64,000 nucleotides of DNA, taken from Galaxea fascicularis. Lineage: Eukaryota > Cnidaria > Anthozoa > Scleractinia > Euphylliidae. The translations under genes were made by a program, and so were the position numbers. The notes under the pieces were generated by a model. That model worked only from the letters and a program-made list of their open reading frames with translations, was not told where the DNA came from and did no database searches. Where the stretch lies: NCBI GenBank assembly GCA_948470475.1, contig OX419347.1, positions 344,501 to 408,500 on the forward strand, in the 5' to 3' direction. This document shows, in pieces, positions 37,465 through 49,400 of the stretch; position 1 is the first letter of the stretch; each line of letters begins with the position of its first letter.

Positions 37465-40400
37465 ATGGATACGACTTGCTTTATACGAGGATTTTTGATT
37501 GTACTTCTTTCCGTGGGAGATATTAAAGTCAGGTATGTAAAACAATCATTTTAAGAAATCGAGTCCGACAATACAGAAAAAAATTATTTTGCTACTGTTG
37601 AGAAATTACTTGAAAACAATTAAAAGCTCAAAGTAAAAATTACTGATAGAACTAAAACAACAATATACGAGAGTATAATATTTCGACCTACAGCTCGACA
37701 GTAAACTTGTTTAATTTCGTAACTGATCGAAGTTGTGTTAACGCCAGGGGGAGTTAAAAGATTGGCTAAAGGCGTAAGAGTTGATCAGGTGCGGTTATAC
37801 GTGCCATGAAGTTAAACTGAATCTTGGAAAAGGAAAGTTTTTAAGTTTGAAAGCATTTCACTCTCCTCAAAACATTTCGCTGATAATGAAACATACTAGC
37901 CGTTAAAAAAACCTTTGCAGTGTGTACCATGCAACCCTTTTTAAGCTGAGTGATCTTCCCTGTGGTAAATTAGCCCCTTCAGGAAAACAAGCATCCAGAG
38001 ATAACCCTCTCTTCCCCCATCAGCTCTACAGTCATCCAATAACGATTTCAGGAAGGCTGGATCGTGTACAAGACTTAGAGGGATCGAGTGACAAGGCTTG
38101 TCAAGTCTACAGTGCGTATGCGCCAAACCTAACAATGTAGTATATTTGCTCCACAGAGCGGAATCCAAAGAACAAGCTCATATAGACAGAACAGAAATCG
38201 CAAACGCGTCCGCCATTATAGACGCACTTCTTAAGACAACTGATTACGACAAAAACGAGAGGCCGAATGTGGGAGGTAAGCGGTCATGTGATGTGGCTCA
38301 TAATGGCAATAACACAACCACAACCGCAAACTCATACATATGGTCTCTATGCATTTTATAGAAAATGTAAACTCCATTTAAGTTAGCTTAATTCTTGGCG
38401 AAGGGTTATTTTGCCAGAATATTGTTACTGTCAAATTTGATTATAGGCGACCCTAAAGAACAGTATTAAAACATAGCGAAAACTGATTCCAAAATAAACA
38501 ACAACCATGTTATGGCTTTACGAAGGGCGAACGCAAATTTTCCGAGTGTCTGTGGTCAGCAGAATAGCTACAGTTTATTGTCGTTGCGAGACCACTGAAA
38601 TACGACATTAAGACTGAAGAATGATGATAGAGCAAAATGATTTCTCTCTCGTCCGTGCAGTCTGTCAGCTCCTTCTGATGCTGATGAAGAGAACACTCTC
38701 TAAGCAAAGTTAATTTGCAATGGCCGCGCGTGGTTTCTGTGGGAAAAAAACCAGCTCAGAACAAAAAGAAACCTCCCGACACTATGCTGGAGCGTCGTAC
38801 CTTGACGGTGATCCCTCAGTGAGATTTCTGCTTTTCTCCCTGGCTACAAGGTTCTGACACTTTAAAGTTTCTATGTCTAACTATGCGCATTTAATAAGTG
38901 CGTATTCGTATTACCATATCATTTATTTTAAAGGAATATAACTAAGAAAACAAACTCCTGCATACTTAATAACAATTTTGGCATGTTTTGACCTTCAACT
39001 AATGCGATGGATACAATATTTTGCTGGTAGACTGGATAACTCGACACTTATAACAAAAATATATGAAACAGAAATTGGCTGACTTCCACGTCGCCGTTAT
39101 CAAGGTAGCCTGTGTGGCCGGCATAAAAAGGAGTGAGGATGGGGAGAGAGAAAACAAGAGAAGAAATTTTGCGATTGGAAACTTAAAAGCAAAACTGCGC
39201 AGTTTTTGGTGTTCTCCGAGGGCGAGGGCGTTGCTGAACAAAAAGTCATTTTCAATCCCGGAAATCGGCATTTGTGTCGAGTCAGTTACGGTTGTTAAAG
39301 TTCAAACAACTGCTAAGAATTTGGAAGTAAAAACGGTTCATTTCAAAATTTTAAAGCAGTAACGGTGCCATTGAAGTCTGTCAGGAAAGAGTTAAAATAA
39401 AGCTTATGTGTTTGTGTGTGTGTGGTGAATTAAATGTATAAAAACGGATACAAAACTAAGTTACAACGAGCAGTTGAAACAAAGTCACGTAAAGACCAAA
39501 CCACTAGGTCCCAGGACAAGACGTTCCTCCCCCTCAAGTTCTTAAAAAAATAACACACAAAAAAGGCCAACTGTAAAGTACGATTAGAAATGTATGTGAA
39601 ATATATATAGTGAAATGAGAAATGTGAATAAACATTCGAACCAGCTATAATAATTGTGTACATGTAAAATAATAATCAATATCAGGAGACACTTACCCAT
39701 GCTTATAAGGGTTAATGTTTGACATAACTACATGCATTCCTTTTTTTTTTTTTTTTAAGAGAAACCTATTAAAGTGATTCTCAGTATGGCTATACAGTCA
39801 TTTACGAACATCAAGGAATCGAATATGGTAAGCTATTTCCGTCTTTCTTGTTCTCCCCTTTTGTGCGGGAGAATCTAACGAGCGTTTCCGAGCGTGACTA
39901 TTCCTCAAATCATTTTAATTTTTTTTCTTTCTACTGGTGACATCTCTGTTGCTTTACAAAGTTTTCAACAGCTTCGTTTGTTCTTTTACGCAGGAATTTA
40001 CCACTTCGATGTATTTGCGTCAAGAATGGAAAGATCGAAGACTGGCACATTTACTAGATGGTACGTTACCAGTGAAAGGGAAAGATTTGCAGAAAATATG
40101 GCGTCCAGATACTTACTTTACAAATAATAACGACTACAAGTTATACGAGGACAATCAGTTGGCCTTGATTTCTAAATATGGAGATGTCTATTATAGTGCA
40201 AGGTGAGTGGATTACCTAGGAAAAGTAGGACATTCGCTCATGTGCGGAAGGCGACTATAAGTCGAGCAATTTCGTCAACAGAGCCCCCCTCTTCCTTTTC
40301 CTTCTCTATGTCAGCAATATTTGCACATGGTGCTGAAACAAAGAAAGCGGGATCTTGGTCGAGATTGCAAGTTCGCTTGCTGTAGCCTCTACAACTAAAC

Positions 40401-43400
40401 TCGTTATTTTGCTCAGTCCTCTTTTCGCTGATTGCACCTGTGAGGACGTCCTTGGACACCAGTCGTTTTTACGTCCACCATTCGAGATGCCTTTAAAAGT
40501 TATTTTCCGTAATCACGAGAAACTAGCATCAGTGAGGGATTGTGGGATCACCTGGATCGACATGGAACTGTTATAAACAGCAGTAGTAGTCCGTTTTATA
40601 GGAAAGATGTTTTGAAAAACAGATTTATAAGGGTTCGGTACCGGCACGTAAACACTCTAGTTTTACTCAAACCGATCACACAAGAAATGCAACCAAAGAG
40701 TACAGTTACCAGACATAACAACAAAAGAAAATGCTATTGATTCCAGCAGAGCCTTACTATCGAGATTGTACGTTTATGGTTTTAAGTATTTATCAGTTAC
40801 AGTGCGACGCGCCTTACCGTGGCCACCCAACAAATATTTTTACAAGTCTGCAAGTTAGCCACTGATCAAAGCACGCGAATTTGATTGATAAACACGCCTC
40901 CGTAGAAAGTTTCAACACACAACAACCAAATGGAGGCGTTTCTGTCAATCAAATTCGCGTACCCTGATTGGCTAACTTGTAAAAATGTTTGTTGGGGGGC
41001 CACGGTAAGGCGCGTCGCACCGTAACTACCCTTTGACAAGTTGGTAACCCTCCCGTTTCAGACTATTTGTCGTTGCCTCGTGCCGCATGTATCTACAAAA
41101 ATTCCCAACGGACGTTCAGAGATGTAGTCTTGTAATGGAGAGCTGTAAGTATTTAAATTCTGTCTTTCCCAGTAATATATGCTTCAAAAATGTTGCATGA
41201 ATGTAGAACAATGGGGAAGATACACACACCAAACGTTACGCTTGAAATGTATATTGGACTACTTAACCCAATAGTGACCAACATCTAACTTCTCCTCACC
41301 ATATCACTAGTTTGTGTCAACAATACAGGGAATGAGAATACAAGAAATGATCACCATAGATCAGTTGAGTTAATGTTCAAAGATCGTTTTCAGTCACGTG
41401 ACCAGCGGCCATACTGGTTCAATGAAACAAAAGAAAGTATCTGTATAAAAATGGAGTTCAATTCCCAGGTTAGCCTTGTGCACCAACATGGCCTCCGTGA
41501 CTTCATGTGAAAACGATCTATACAAATTCTCCCTACATGTAACATGAAATATGCGAGAACTGATTAATGTTGATAGTAAATTCTTTTGGTTCAACGATGT
41601 TGGACGTTGTCGCACAACGTTTGCACGGACCTTAAGAAACACAAGGAAAAATAATCAATAAAACACCGAGTTTGTTTGTGTCTTTTAAAGTCGCCTACAC
41701 AAGAGATATGGTGGAATACCGCTGGAAAGCAGATGCGGATCCAGTGAACATTTTGAATATGGAGCTAGCAGAGTTCGATTTGACGAGGACAGAGTACAGC
41801 TATCAAGATGTGGAATACGTAGCAGGTATGTAGACCGAAAGCAATCTAAAACAAGACGCCTGTTGGCGTTAACGTAGGATGCACTATTTGATGGAAAGAT
41901 TGGTTTTGATGACTCACTGTAGTGAGATGTTGTTTCTATTTGCGACTAGTTTGCGTGTCAAGTTTTCCACTTTTTTTAAAACTAACGAGTCTCCTTGTTT
42001 GTTTCACTTGCAGCCGTCTCCTTTCCGGCTGTCAGTAGCGATTAAGGACAATACAAAGCATTTAAGTAAATTTGAAATATCCATCCCACGTAATTATCCA
42101 AAAAAAAAAAAAAAAAAACAGGCGCACTTGATATATGATCATATACTGACAGTCAGTTCTCTCTAACTGGTAACGTTGTCATGTGAGCGTATCCAATACA
42201 TGTAAGGAAAGCTTTGAGACCTCAAAGCGTCGATCGAAGAGACAGGCAGGAAAAAGATGTAAAGAAGCACCTTCAGATATGGCAATGAAGGGGCGTTGAG
42301 TCTGAAATTTCCGTTGAGGGTGCGAATGAGAATAGCCATTATGCACCAGTCAATGTAAATCCCCGCCCCCCCCAACCCGGGAATAGGCGGGGAATTGGAC
42401 AAAAGGACTGGCGAAAGTGAGCCAATGTTCCCGCCCCCAGGGCAATGTTTTCGTTCCAATGTCCTTGCTTGTCCCCGCCTACCAGTGAAGGTCTATTTGA
42501 GTGTTGTCAAAAACATCACTAATAAGAAAATAAATGAGACAGCAAAGTAACATTCAGTGTCTTTAATGATTTATGCATCTTTTGAGTTAATTAATTATCT
42601 AAGGAAAATGCTTCCTTCATTGCTGGAAAGGCGTTTGAAAGCGTCAATCCAGCAACAGGAATAATCTTCCGGCTTTCGCCGAACTCAACGAGGGCCTGAA
42701 TAACATACCTGTACCGTGTATGATCAGTTTTGTTTGAATGCATGACCAACCAAGCGAATCAAAACAACGCAATCACATGGCACATGAATATTAAAGAAGA
42801 AATTTTAAAAAGCCCCTACGTGGAAAGGTATATACAGAAACAACAGTGTATTAAGCTTTCACAAGAAATATTTTTAGCAATGTATTAAGAGAAGGATGGC
42901 AAGCAAGATGTAAGGATAAAACAGATTTATGAAGAAACACGTTTAACTCACATTTCTCTCCGCCATATTCAGTCCCTTTTAGGTTTGGTCCCAGTCTCTT
43001 CGCAATATAGTTCTTCACTCCAACCTTCGGCAGATTTCCCCGCTTTCGGTACCGAAGAAAATCTCGTCCAAGACCCCGCATACCGGGACAGTTTCGAATG
43101 TCACACGTTGGATTTTGTCCCGCTAATGTCCCCGCTTTTCCCGGGTTGGGTGGGGGGGGGGGGGATTTACATTGACTGGTGCATTAACAACCATGGGGTT
43201 TTCGTCTAAACCGCCACTTAAAGCATTTATTTTTTATTTATTTCCTTTTACGTGATTACCCAGACACTTAGTGTACTTATTTCCTTGCAGGGAAATACCG
43301 CGACATGATTGTGACTTTCACCTTTAGCCGCCGGATTGGGTATTACCTAATAAACTTCTATGTTCCGTGTATTATAATGGTCATCATGAGCTGGATAGTG

Positions 43401-44201
43401 TTCTGGATGGATCGGGACTGCATCGGAGACCGAATCGCCCTCGGGATCACGACTGTGCTGACGATAGTGTTTTTGCTCGGATCCAGTAATAGCACCATGC
43501 CAAGAGTCAGCTACCCGAAGGCTATCGACTGGTATCTTATGACTTCATTCATCTTCGTCTTCACGACGCTGATAATGTGTCTTCTGATTTTCCGATTTGA
43601 TCGACGGTTGAACAAAACGCAGCAGCCTCCAAGATCGGTCAGTTACGACGCTCATACAGAGACAACTGGGATGCACGTAAGTAATTGCTCGCTGTGATCT
43701 TGTTTCGGTACCATTAAAGCTTGAGATGATAAATCATGTCGCCCTTGACATCTTTTAACAGTACGCGGACTGAAAAACCACGACAACCGTTCCAAGGTTG
43801 AAATTGTTGTCGAAAATGTACTGGTGTAGTATCGAGAGTAAAATTATCAATTCAAAGTTTCACTACCGTAGATTATTTGTGGTATGCTTATTGAATTATG
43901 GGAACTGAAATCCCACTATTTGCTTTCCTCATGTTAGATACCCGAAGAGCCTGAAGCTCGCAGTCGTGTTTCGTATTATGTGGCGGACTCTCAAGGCGCT
44001 GTGTATCCCATCATCCGTAGTGTGTCTGGTTTAAAGCGGAGAAGCATCCTCAAGCCAGGTTTTCCCAAGAAGCTTTGCGGCTTCCCAACCAAAGTGACCA
44101 AGGAGAATCTGGGAATGGTGATCAACAATTTCTGTAGATTTCTGTTCCCGTCATCATTTTTGTTATTTAACCTTATTTACTGGGTGACCATAGCCAGTTA
44201 G
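37465..44201 (+). CDS. Cys-loop ligand-gated ion channel, GABA-A/glycine receptor-like (8 exons, 443 aa)
   Basis: Exons 37465-37532, 38157-38275, 39760-39827, 39994-40202, 41062-41144, 41691-41825, 43291-43676 and 43938-44201 join in phase into 443 codons plus stop. A signal peptide is followed by the extracellular ligand-binding domain: loop D region LRQEWKDRRL, loop A IWRPDTYFTNN, the canonical Cys-loop Cys162-Cys176 (13 residues between), and loop B FAYTRDMVEYRW. M1, M2 and M3 follow, then a loop of about 80 residues and M4 at the extreme C-terminus. M2 keeps GITTVLT with Leu at 9' and Pro at 23', as in anion-channel relatives, but the segment before it is Gly273-Asp274-Arg275 instead of Pro-Ala-Arg. 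Best resemblance is to GABA-A alpha subunits; ligand unknown. The ATG sits one base after an acceptor-like CTCTTTCAG, so an upstream untranslated exon is likely. Confidence 0.92.
40798..41029. mobile_element. Foldback/MITE with ~100-bp arms
   Basis: The left part ACAGTGCGACGCGCCTTACC and following GTGGCC is mirrored at the right by GGCCACGGTAAGGCGCGTCG and CACCGT. The inner TTAGCCA and CGCGAATTTGATTGA motifs are also mirrored. It lies in the channel intron before the Cys-loop exon, ending about 30 bp before the acceptor. Confidence 0.7.
41383..41522. mobile_element. MITE family A, copy 2
   Basis: Termini AGATCGTTTTCAGTCACGTGA and TCATGTGAAAACGATCT form imperfect inverted repeats of about 20 bp. 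The body matches 2150-2285. It is inside a channel-gene intron. Confidence 0.65.
42339..43190. mobile_element. ~0.85-kb element with ~45-bp terminal inverted repeats
   Basis: The left end GCACCAGTCAATGTAAATCC followed by CCGCCCCCCCCAACCCGGGAA is the inverse of the right end TTCCCGGGTTGGGTGGG followed by GGATTTACATTGACTGGTGC. The element lies in the channel intron preceding the M1-M3 exon and ends about 100 bp before the acceptor. No transposase frame is evident. Confidence 0.6.
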
Positions 44202-46405
44202 TCTTTTTCAATGGAGAGCATACTGGCAAAACTCAAAATTTGATTGATTATGTGGGTGAAACCTGTAGTCAACTCTGATTGGCTTTCGTCCCCAACGGTT
44301 CGTCGGCAAAGAAGACTTCAGTCTACCTTTCACTTGGAATACAATTTGAGTTTCACGTAAGAACCAAATCTACACTTTTCCATTTTTCTCTGGACAATGA
44401 ATTTCAATTAACGAGACTACAAGTCCATTTACAGACTGGCTTGGATCGTTTACCAACGAATACAGGCCATCTTCGATTGCTTTGGTCGTCCAAAAAGTTC
44501 CTGACGCGCACAATCTGGCTACTGTCGGACCTAGATAGACAACTGATTTGTGCAAGTTCTTAGATTTCATGTACGAAACGGTCTGTTTTAACATTCAAAT
44601 TTTCATCATGGGCCTTCTTCGCCGTTGGAAGATCAGTTAAGGCTTCTCGTGTATTAAAATTAGTCAGCATTAGTTGTATTCTCCTGGCCTCTATGTTTGA
44701 CAATATGCTGTCAATACAAAGAGGAATAAGAAGCTAATAGGGTATTTTGGGGGGTAAAGATTGATAGAATAGCTAGCGTTAAGCACTCTTAGCTTTATTC
44801 TACACCCCCAGAGCCGTTTTTCGTAAATAAAGTGAGATCCTCAAATATCAGTAGTGCCCTCTTGGGTTCACGAGAACTGACAAAAGGAGAACATAAATAA
44901 TAACAGTAGATACGAGAGGGATTTACCTCACGTGCACAGCAGCAATTGACAATATAGCTTTAGGAATTGAATTTTAATTTTAAATGCCAATTGCTGGATT
45001 TCTTAAAGCAGGGCCTCTAATTACGGCCATGTTGCAGCTCTCGCGTGATTAGCTTGCAACCCTTCAGGTGAACAAAAGAACAAACAACACAAACAATGGA
45101 CCCCAGCCCTAAACAACAGATGTGCAACAGTATCTCTGCCAATGAAATTTAGAGCTTACAGGAGGTGCTAGACTACTCCCTAGTTATGGTTGGGGTTAGC
45201 AGCATGCAACTTTAGATCAAGGCGGAAACCCCACCGAAATGTATATAATGATCACGACCACACAGTTTGCCAAAACATGAACATTTTAGGACCCAAGTAA
45301 AGGGCTCCTGGCAGGTGTTGAGTCAAAATAATTCCAAAATTGTAAATTTGCCTCTTCAAGAAGAAAGAGAAAAGTTGCAATCATTTTCACGCTGACGATG
45401 CGTAGCTGAAAACATTTGCACAGGAAATGAAAATTAAACCTACGAAAAGATAGAAACCTTTTCACAGCAAAACTATCCTAAGTGATGGATGTTTTCCTTT
45501 AAAATCTTAATGCAACATAGATTGTTATAGCATGAGGATTTCCCATACATTTAAAGTTTTGATCGTGTTCTGGAAACATTACATTGTAGTCTAACGTTCT
45601 TTACGATACACATGTAAACTTCAGAGTTTAAAGGCTATACATGTCTGATGAGAATGTTGATGTCAAATCAGTTGTTAACATGATGAATTCAATAAAGAAT
45701 CAGTACAACCACACCCAGAAAGTCTACAGTGTATAGTCTTTAACACTGATCAGCGAAAATTTCGACGAGCAAGGACCAAGTCAGGTTATATTTTCATTAA
45801 ATATCGCAAGCTCGTTTCTTTGAAGATAGGTGGCTAATTATGTGGAGCCGTAAAATAAATTTGGTTTCTTTCAAAACGCCACGCACTGACGACGACTGGT
45901 ACCTCGAAAACGATGCGAACAAAAAGAGCACTCTTTTATGTCGTGTGTCACAGATTTGTGGTGCTTCCCTCTTTAGTTTCGTTGCCAATAGAGCAAAACA
46001 AAACATAAATGCGAAGTCACTTAGCGTACGCGCATTCTTTCTCTTTCTACACAAGATGTCGCAGCCAACACTTCCCCTCCGATTGAGGTATCCCTTGTCG
46101 GTTTTCAGTTCTTGATTTCATCTTCCCTCAAGACGTGCACGTGGTTTACTTGTTCCACGATTGTCGCTAAGATGGACAAATGTCGTAAATGTTAAGCTGC
46201 ACCAAAAGAATTTGGATGTAGTCACGCCTTCGTCTCCGTCTAAGCCGGTCACAAGGCACGCTGACCGTAAGCTATTACCATCTCTCAATGTCGTATAAGA
46301 GTATACATACATGTATATATACTACGACATCCGGCAATCTCTCTAAGCCGGACAGTAGAGGTTGGACCTATGTTAGTGACAACGTTTAAGGATTTAAATA
46401 TGACG
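44202..46405. other. Convergent intergenic region, nothing recognised
   Basis: This lies between the 3' ends of the channel (plus) and HAUS3 (minus). AATAAAG at about 44826 is a possible channel poly(A) signal, though far from the stop. Open frames near 44279-44594 and 45797-46115 overlap on both strands and show no family features. Confidence 0.4.
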
Positions 46406-49400
46406 TCATTTTAATGATACAATATGTGCATCAACTCGAGCTGCTAACTCGGCAACAGCTCGTTTCAGACGTTGAGGATCCGTGAAGAAGTAAATAAATA
46501 ATTCTCTTTCCATCAGCTTTAGGCTGTCCGAGCGGAGGACCTGGGGATGAGTAATGAAAGAAAAATTGGTACGCGATACTTAAATAGGTGCATGTGCCAT
46601 TAGCTCGTGGTAATCGGAACCGTGACGTAATTCCTATAAACTCCAGAAGCCAAAAACGATTAGATGTCAGCGCCAATAACATACATTATGAAATTTGGAA
46701 TAAACAAGTACACTGTTTATTCCAAAGTTTAATGTGAGAGTGCAATGAAACGTCAACAAACGGGAAAGCAACTTGCAAAAAGAATCCGTTCCAGTTAGCA
46801 GAAAACAGTGAGAATGAAAAGCGATGTCTCAATCCGATAGCGTTTTTAACGTTGTAAAACAGTATTTGGTACCTTCTTCTTTGCCTCGCAGTCTTTAATG
46901 ATGTCTTTAATGGATTGTTCTAAGGTGACAAGTAGCTCATCCAACTGACTCAGGCCATCTGCTATGCGCTGTGAAATACAGTAACAAACAAATAAACAAA
47001 TTCACTTAAAATGGCCTGACCGCAGATTCCTCGTACGCTTTCTTGGACACAAACGCGTTTAACTCGGAAGCTGTTCGGAAACAGAGGATTGTTACTACTT
47101 TCTCAGACAAAATGGCCGTTTTCACACTAGAAACGGATTATCGTCTGATGTGAACTCAAAACGAACTATCCGTCTCAGACGGATAATTTGTCTTAGAAGT
47201 ACGTCTAAATAGACGAATAAACGTGTTTCAAAGATGGTTTTGCGAAACAGAAGCAGATTGGATGGTGTTGTGTTTCGTTTACCCGTGGTACAAAACAAAG
47301 GAAAATACCATTTTATACCAAGGGTAACACTGAACCACAACGCATGTACCTGAGGACTCAGCTGAGGAAGACCGCCAGTCGTAGCAGATTCGCCATAAAC
47401 TGTTTTTACAGATTGCTGAAGGTTATGCTCGCTGCGAGAGACGAAACACCAAACAAGAAAACTGGTTAAAGTTATTATAGTTACTGAAAATGACAAATCA
47501 CCGTAAAACGCAGAGTACAGAATAAGGCTACAGCGATTACGCAATCAAACACGGCAACTCTGTTGAAAACAAGTCGCTAATCTTGACTCTGGAATCTACC
47601 AATCCAAATAAGAAAGAATTGCGCGCCAGAAAGCCGGTTTCAAGAGGAGACAACGCGAATGGAACGAGCGAGCGAGGGTTCGCCAAACATACTATACCGA
47701 AGTTACCTTGCCACTTAATGTCAATGAGTTACATGTATGGCAAAGAAGAAGAAATGTAAACAACTGACGTCCTTTAAACTAAACACAAATTCTTTAAGCT
47801 TAACATACAGTTGTTTCCATGCCTCCTCCTGTCTGCTGCCCGAGGAGGAAAGGGACGCAGTGAAAGACTCCAGTTGTCCTGAAAACGTCTTGCCCCACTC
47901 CACCAGTTGACTCAAAGCCAAGAACATTTCCTTGGTTTTGTCTACCTCTCCCTCGGGCGGGCTTTCAAGAATACGGTACAGTCCTTCTATAAAGTGGTCT
48001 CTGCTATCAATAGTCCCCCGAGTGGGGTGGGGAGGTTGAGAAGCATGGTCGTCCATAACTGTCTGTAGTGGAAGTTAAGATAATACCACTCCAGGATTTT
48101 GCCAAGAATGATCTACATTTAAACATCTAATGCTATCATAAGCGATTTTTCTCCTGATGTGTTCAGTGAAAAGCTGCTGAGATGTCATCTGGGGATTTAA
48201 GGGGATTTTCCACTGTCGCGTTCATTTTGTGTGGGTGCGGCCGTACAGGTATGAACCTTTTGCGTACATGAAAACAGTTTAGGATTGTTACACGTTTTAC
48301 GTTTGCGCAACTTACACATATAAAATTATTTTGTGTGACAGGAGTGATAAATACATTGAGGTTGAAAATTTCAGGATACAGAGCGTGCTTCCATTCCCCT
48401 GACTGTGTCCCCAAGTACGCTCTCTAGAGCGCTGAACAAACGATGAGTGTCGCGATTTTTGCGGCCTTCAACCTCAAGAGCCATGGAAAGAAATTCGTGA
48501 CGAGATCGCTGAAGCAGCAGCTGGGTGATCACCTAAATGATAATAATTATTATTATACTACAGATCGTTTCACATAATCCGATTGTTCCACTTAAAAATA
48601 GTGAGGGAAACCTTCTTCCCTAATAAAAATGTTAAGAAAAAAGTCCAACCTGACTTAAGTCGTGCTTAGTGGACGAAACGAGTTTACCGCGTTTATACCG
48701 ATATGATTCTGTTCGAGAATTTTATTGACACCTCAGACGCCGTCCCGCACTTAACAGCTTGTTTGAAATTTCAAGCGTACTTGTTAATGTAAGTTTTTAA
48801 TTGCAGTTGATTACGTTGAATTTATTGAAAACTTTACTTGTTCTGCCTGTTATCTTTGAAGTGACGCTCAATACGACTTAGTCTTTATCAGCAGAGAAAT
48901 AATTAATCGATCGATCGACTATAAAAAAAATCATCGTTCTAAAATTTTTTTTCGTAAAAGAATTGTTGTTGGTATATGAGTGAATTGGTACATTACGTAT
49001 GTAATCAGCCACCGTACTGTGTTAAGTACGGTGGCTGATTACATACGTAATGTACCAATTCACTCATATACCAACAATTCTTTTACGAAAAAAAGTTTTA
49101 AAAATCAACCTGGTCCTGTTTGGAAGTGAAGTAGTCTTGTCTTGCTATCTTCAGGTCATAGTCCCCTTTCAGGATACTTGTGGCCTGTAGTTCTCCCAGC
49201 TCTTGTAGCAGCTCAGGTAGCCCCTGTTCAGTGAGTTCCCCTATTTCCATCTTTACTTGTGAAAGTGCCTTTTGAACTTCAAGAAGTTTAGCACTGTTCA
49301 AAACAAACGGTTGATTGAATTTAGTGTGCACATATCCGGGCTGACCAGAACATTCCATCCTACTCAGGGTGGCTACACTCCACCTGTGTTATCGGGGCGA

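Noticed and set aside
37922..38168. Frames overlapping the second channel exon on both strands
   Set aside because: The true exon begins at the acceptor at 38156/38157, which keeps the phase with both neighbours; the other frames are shadows.
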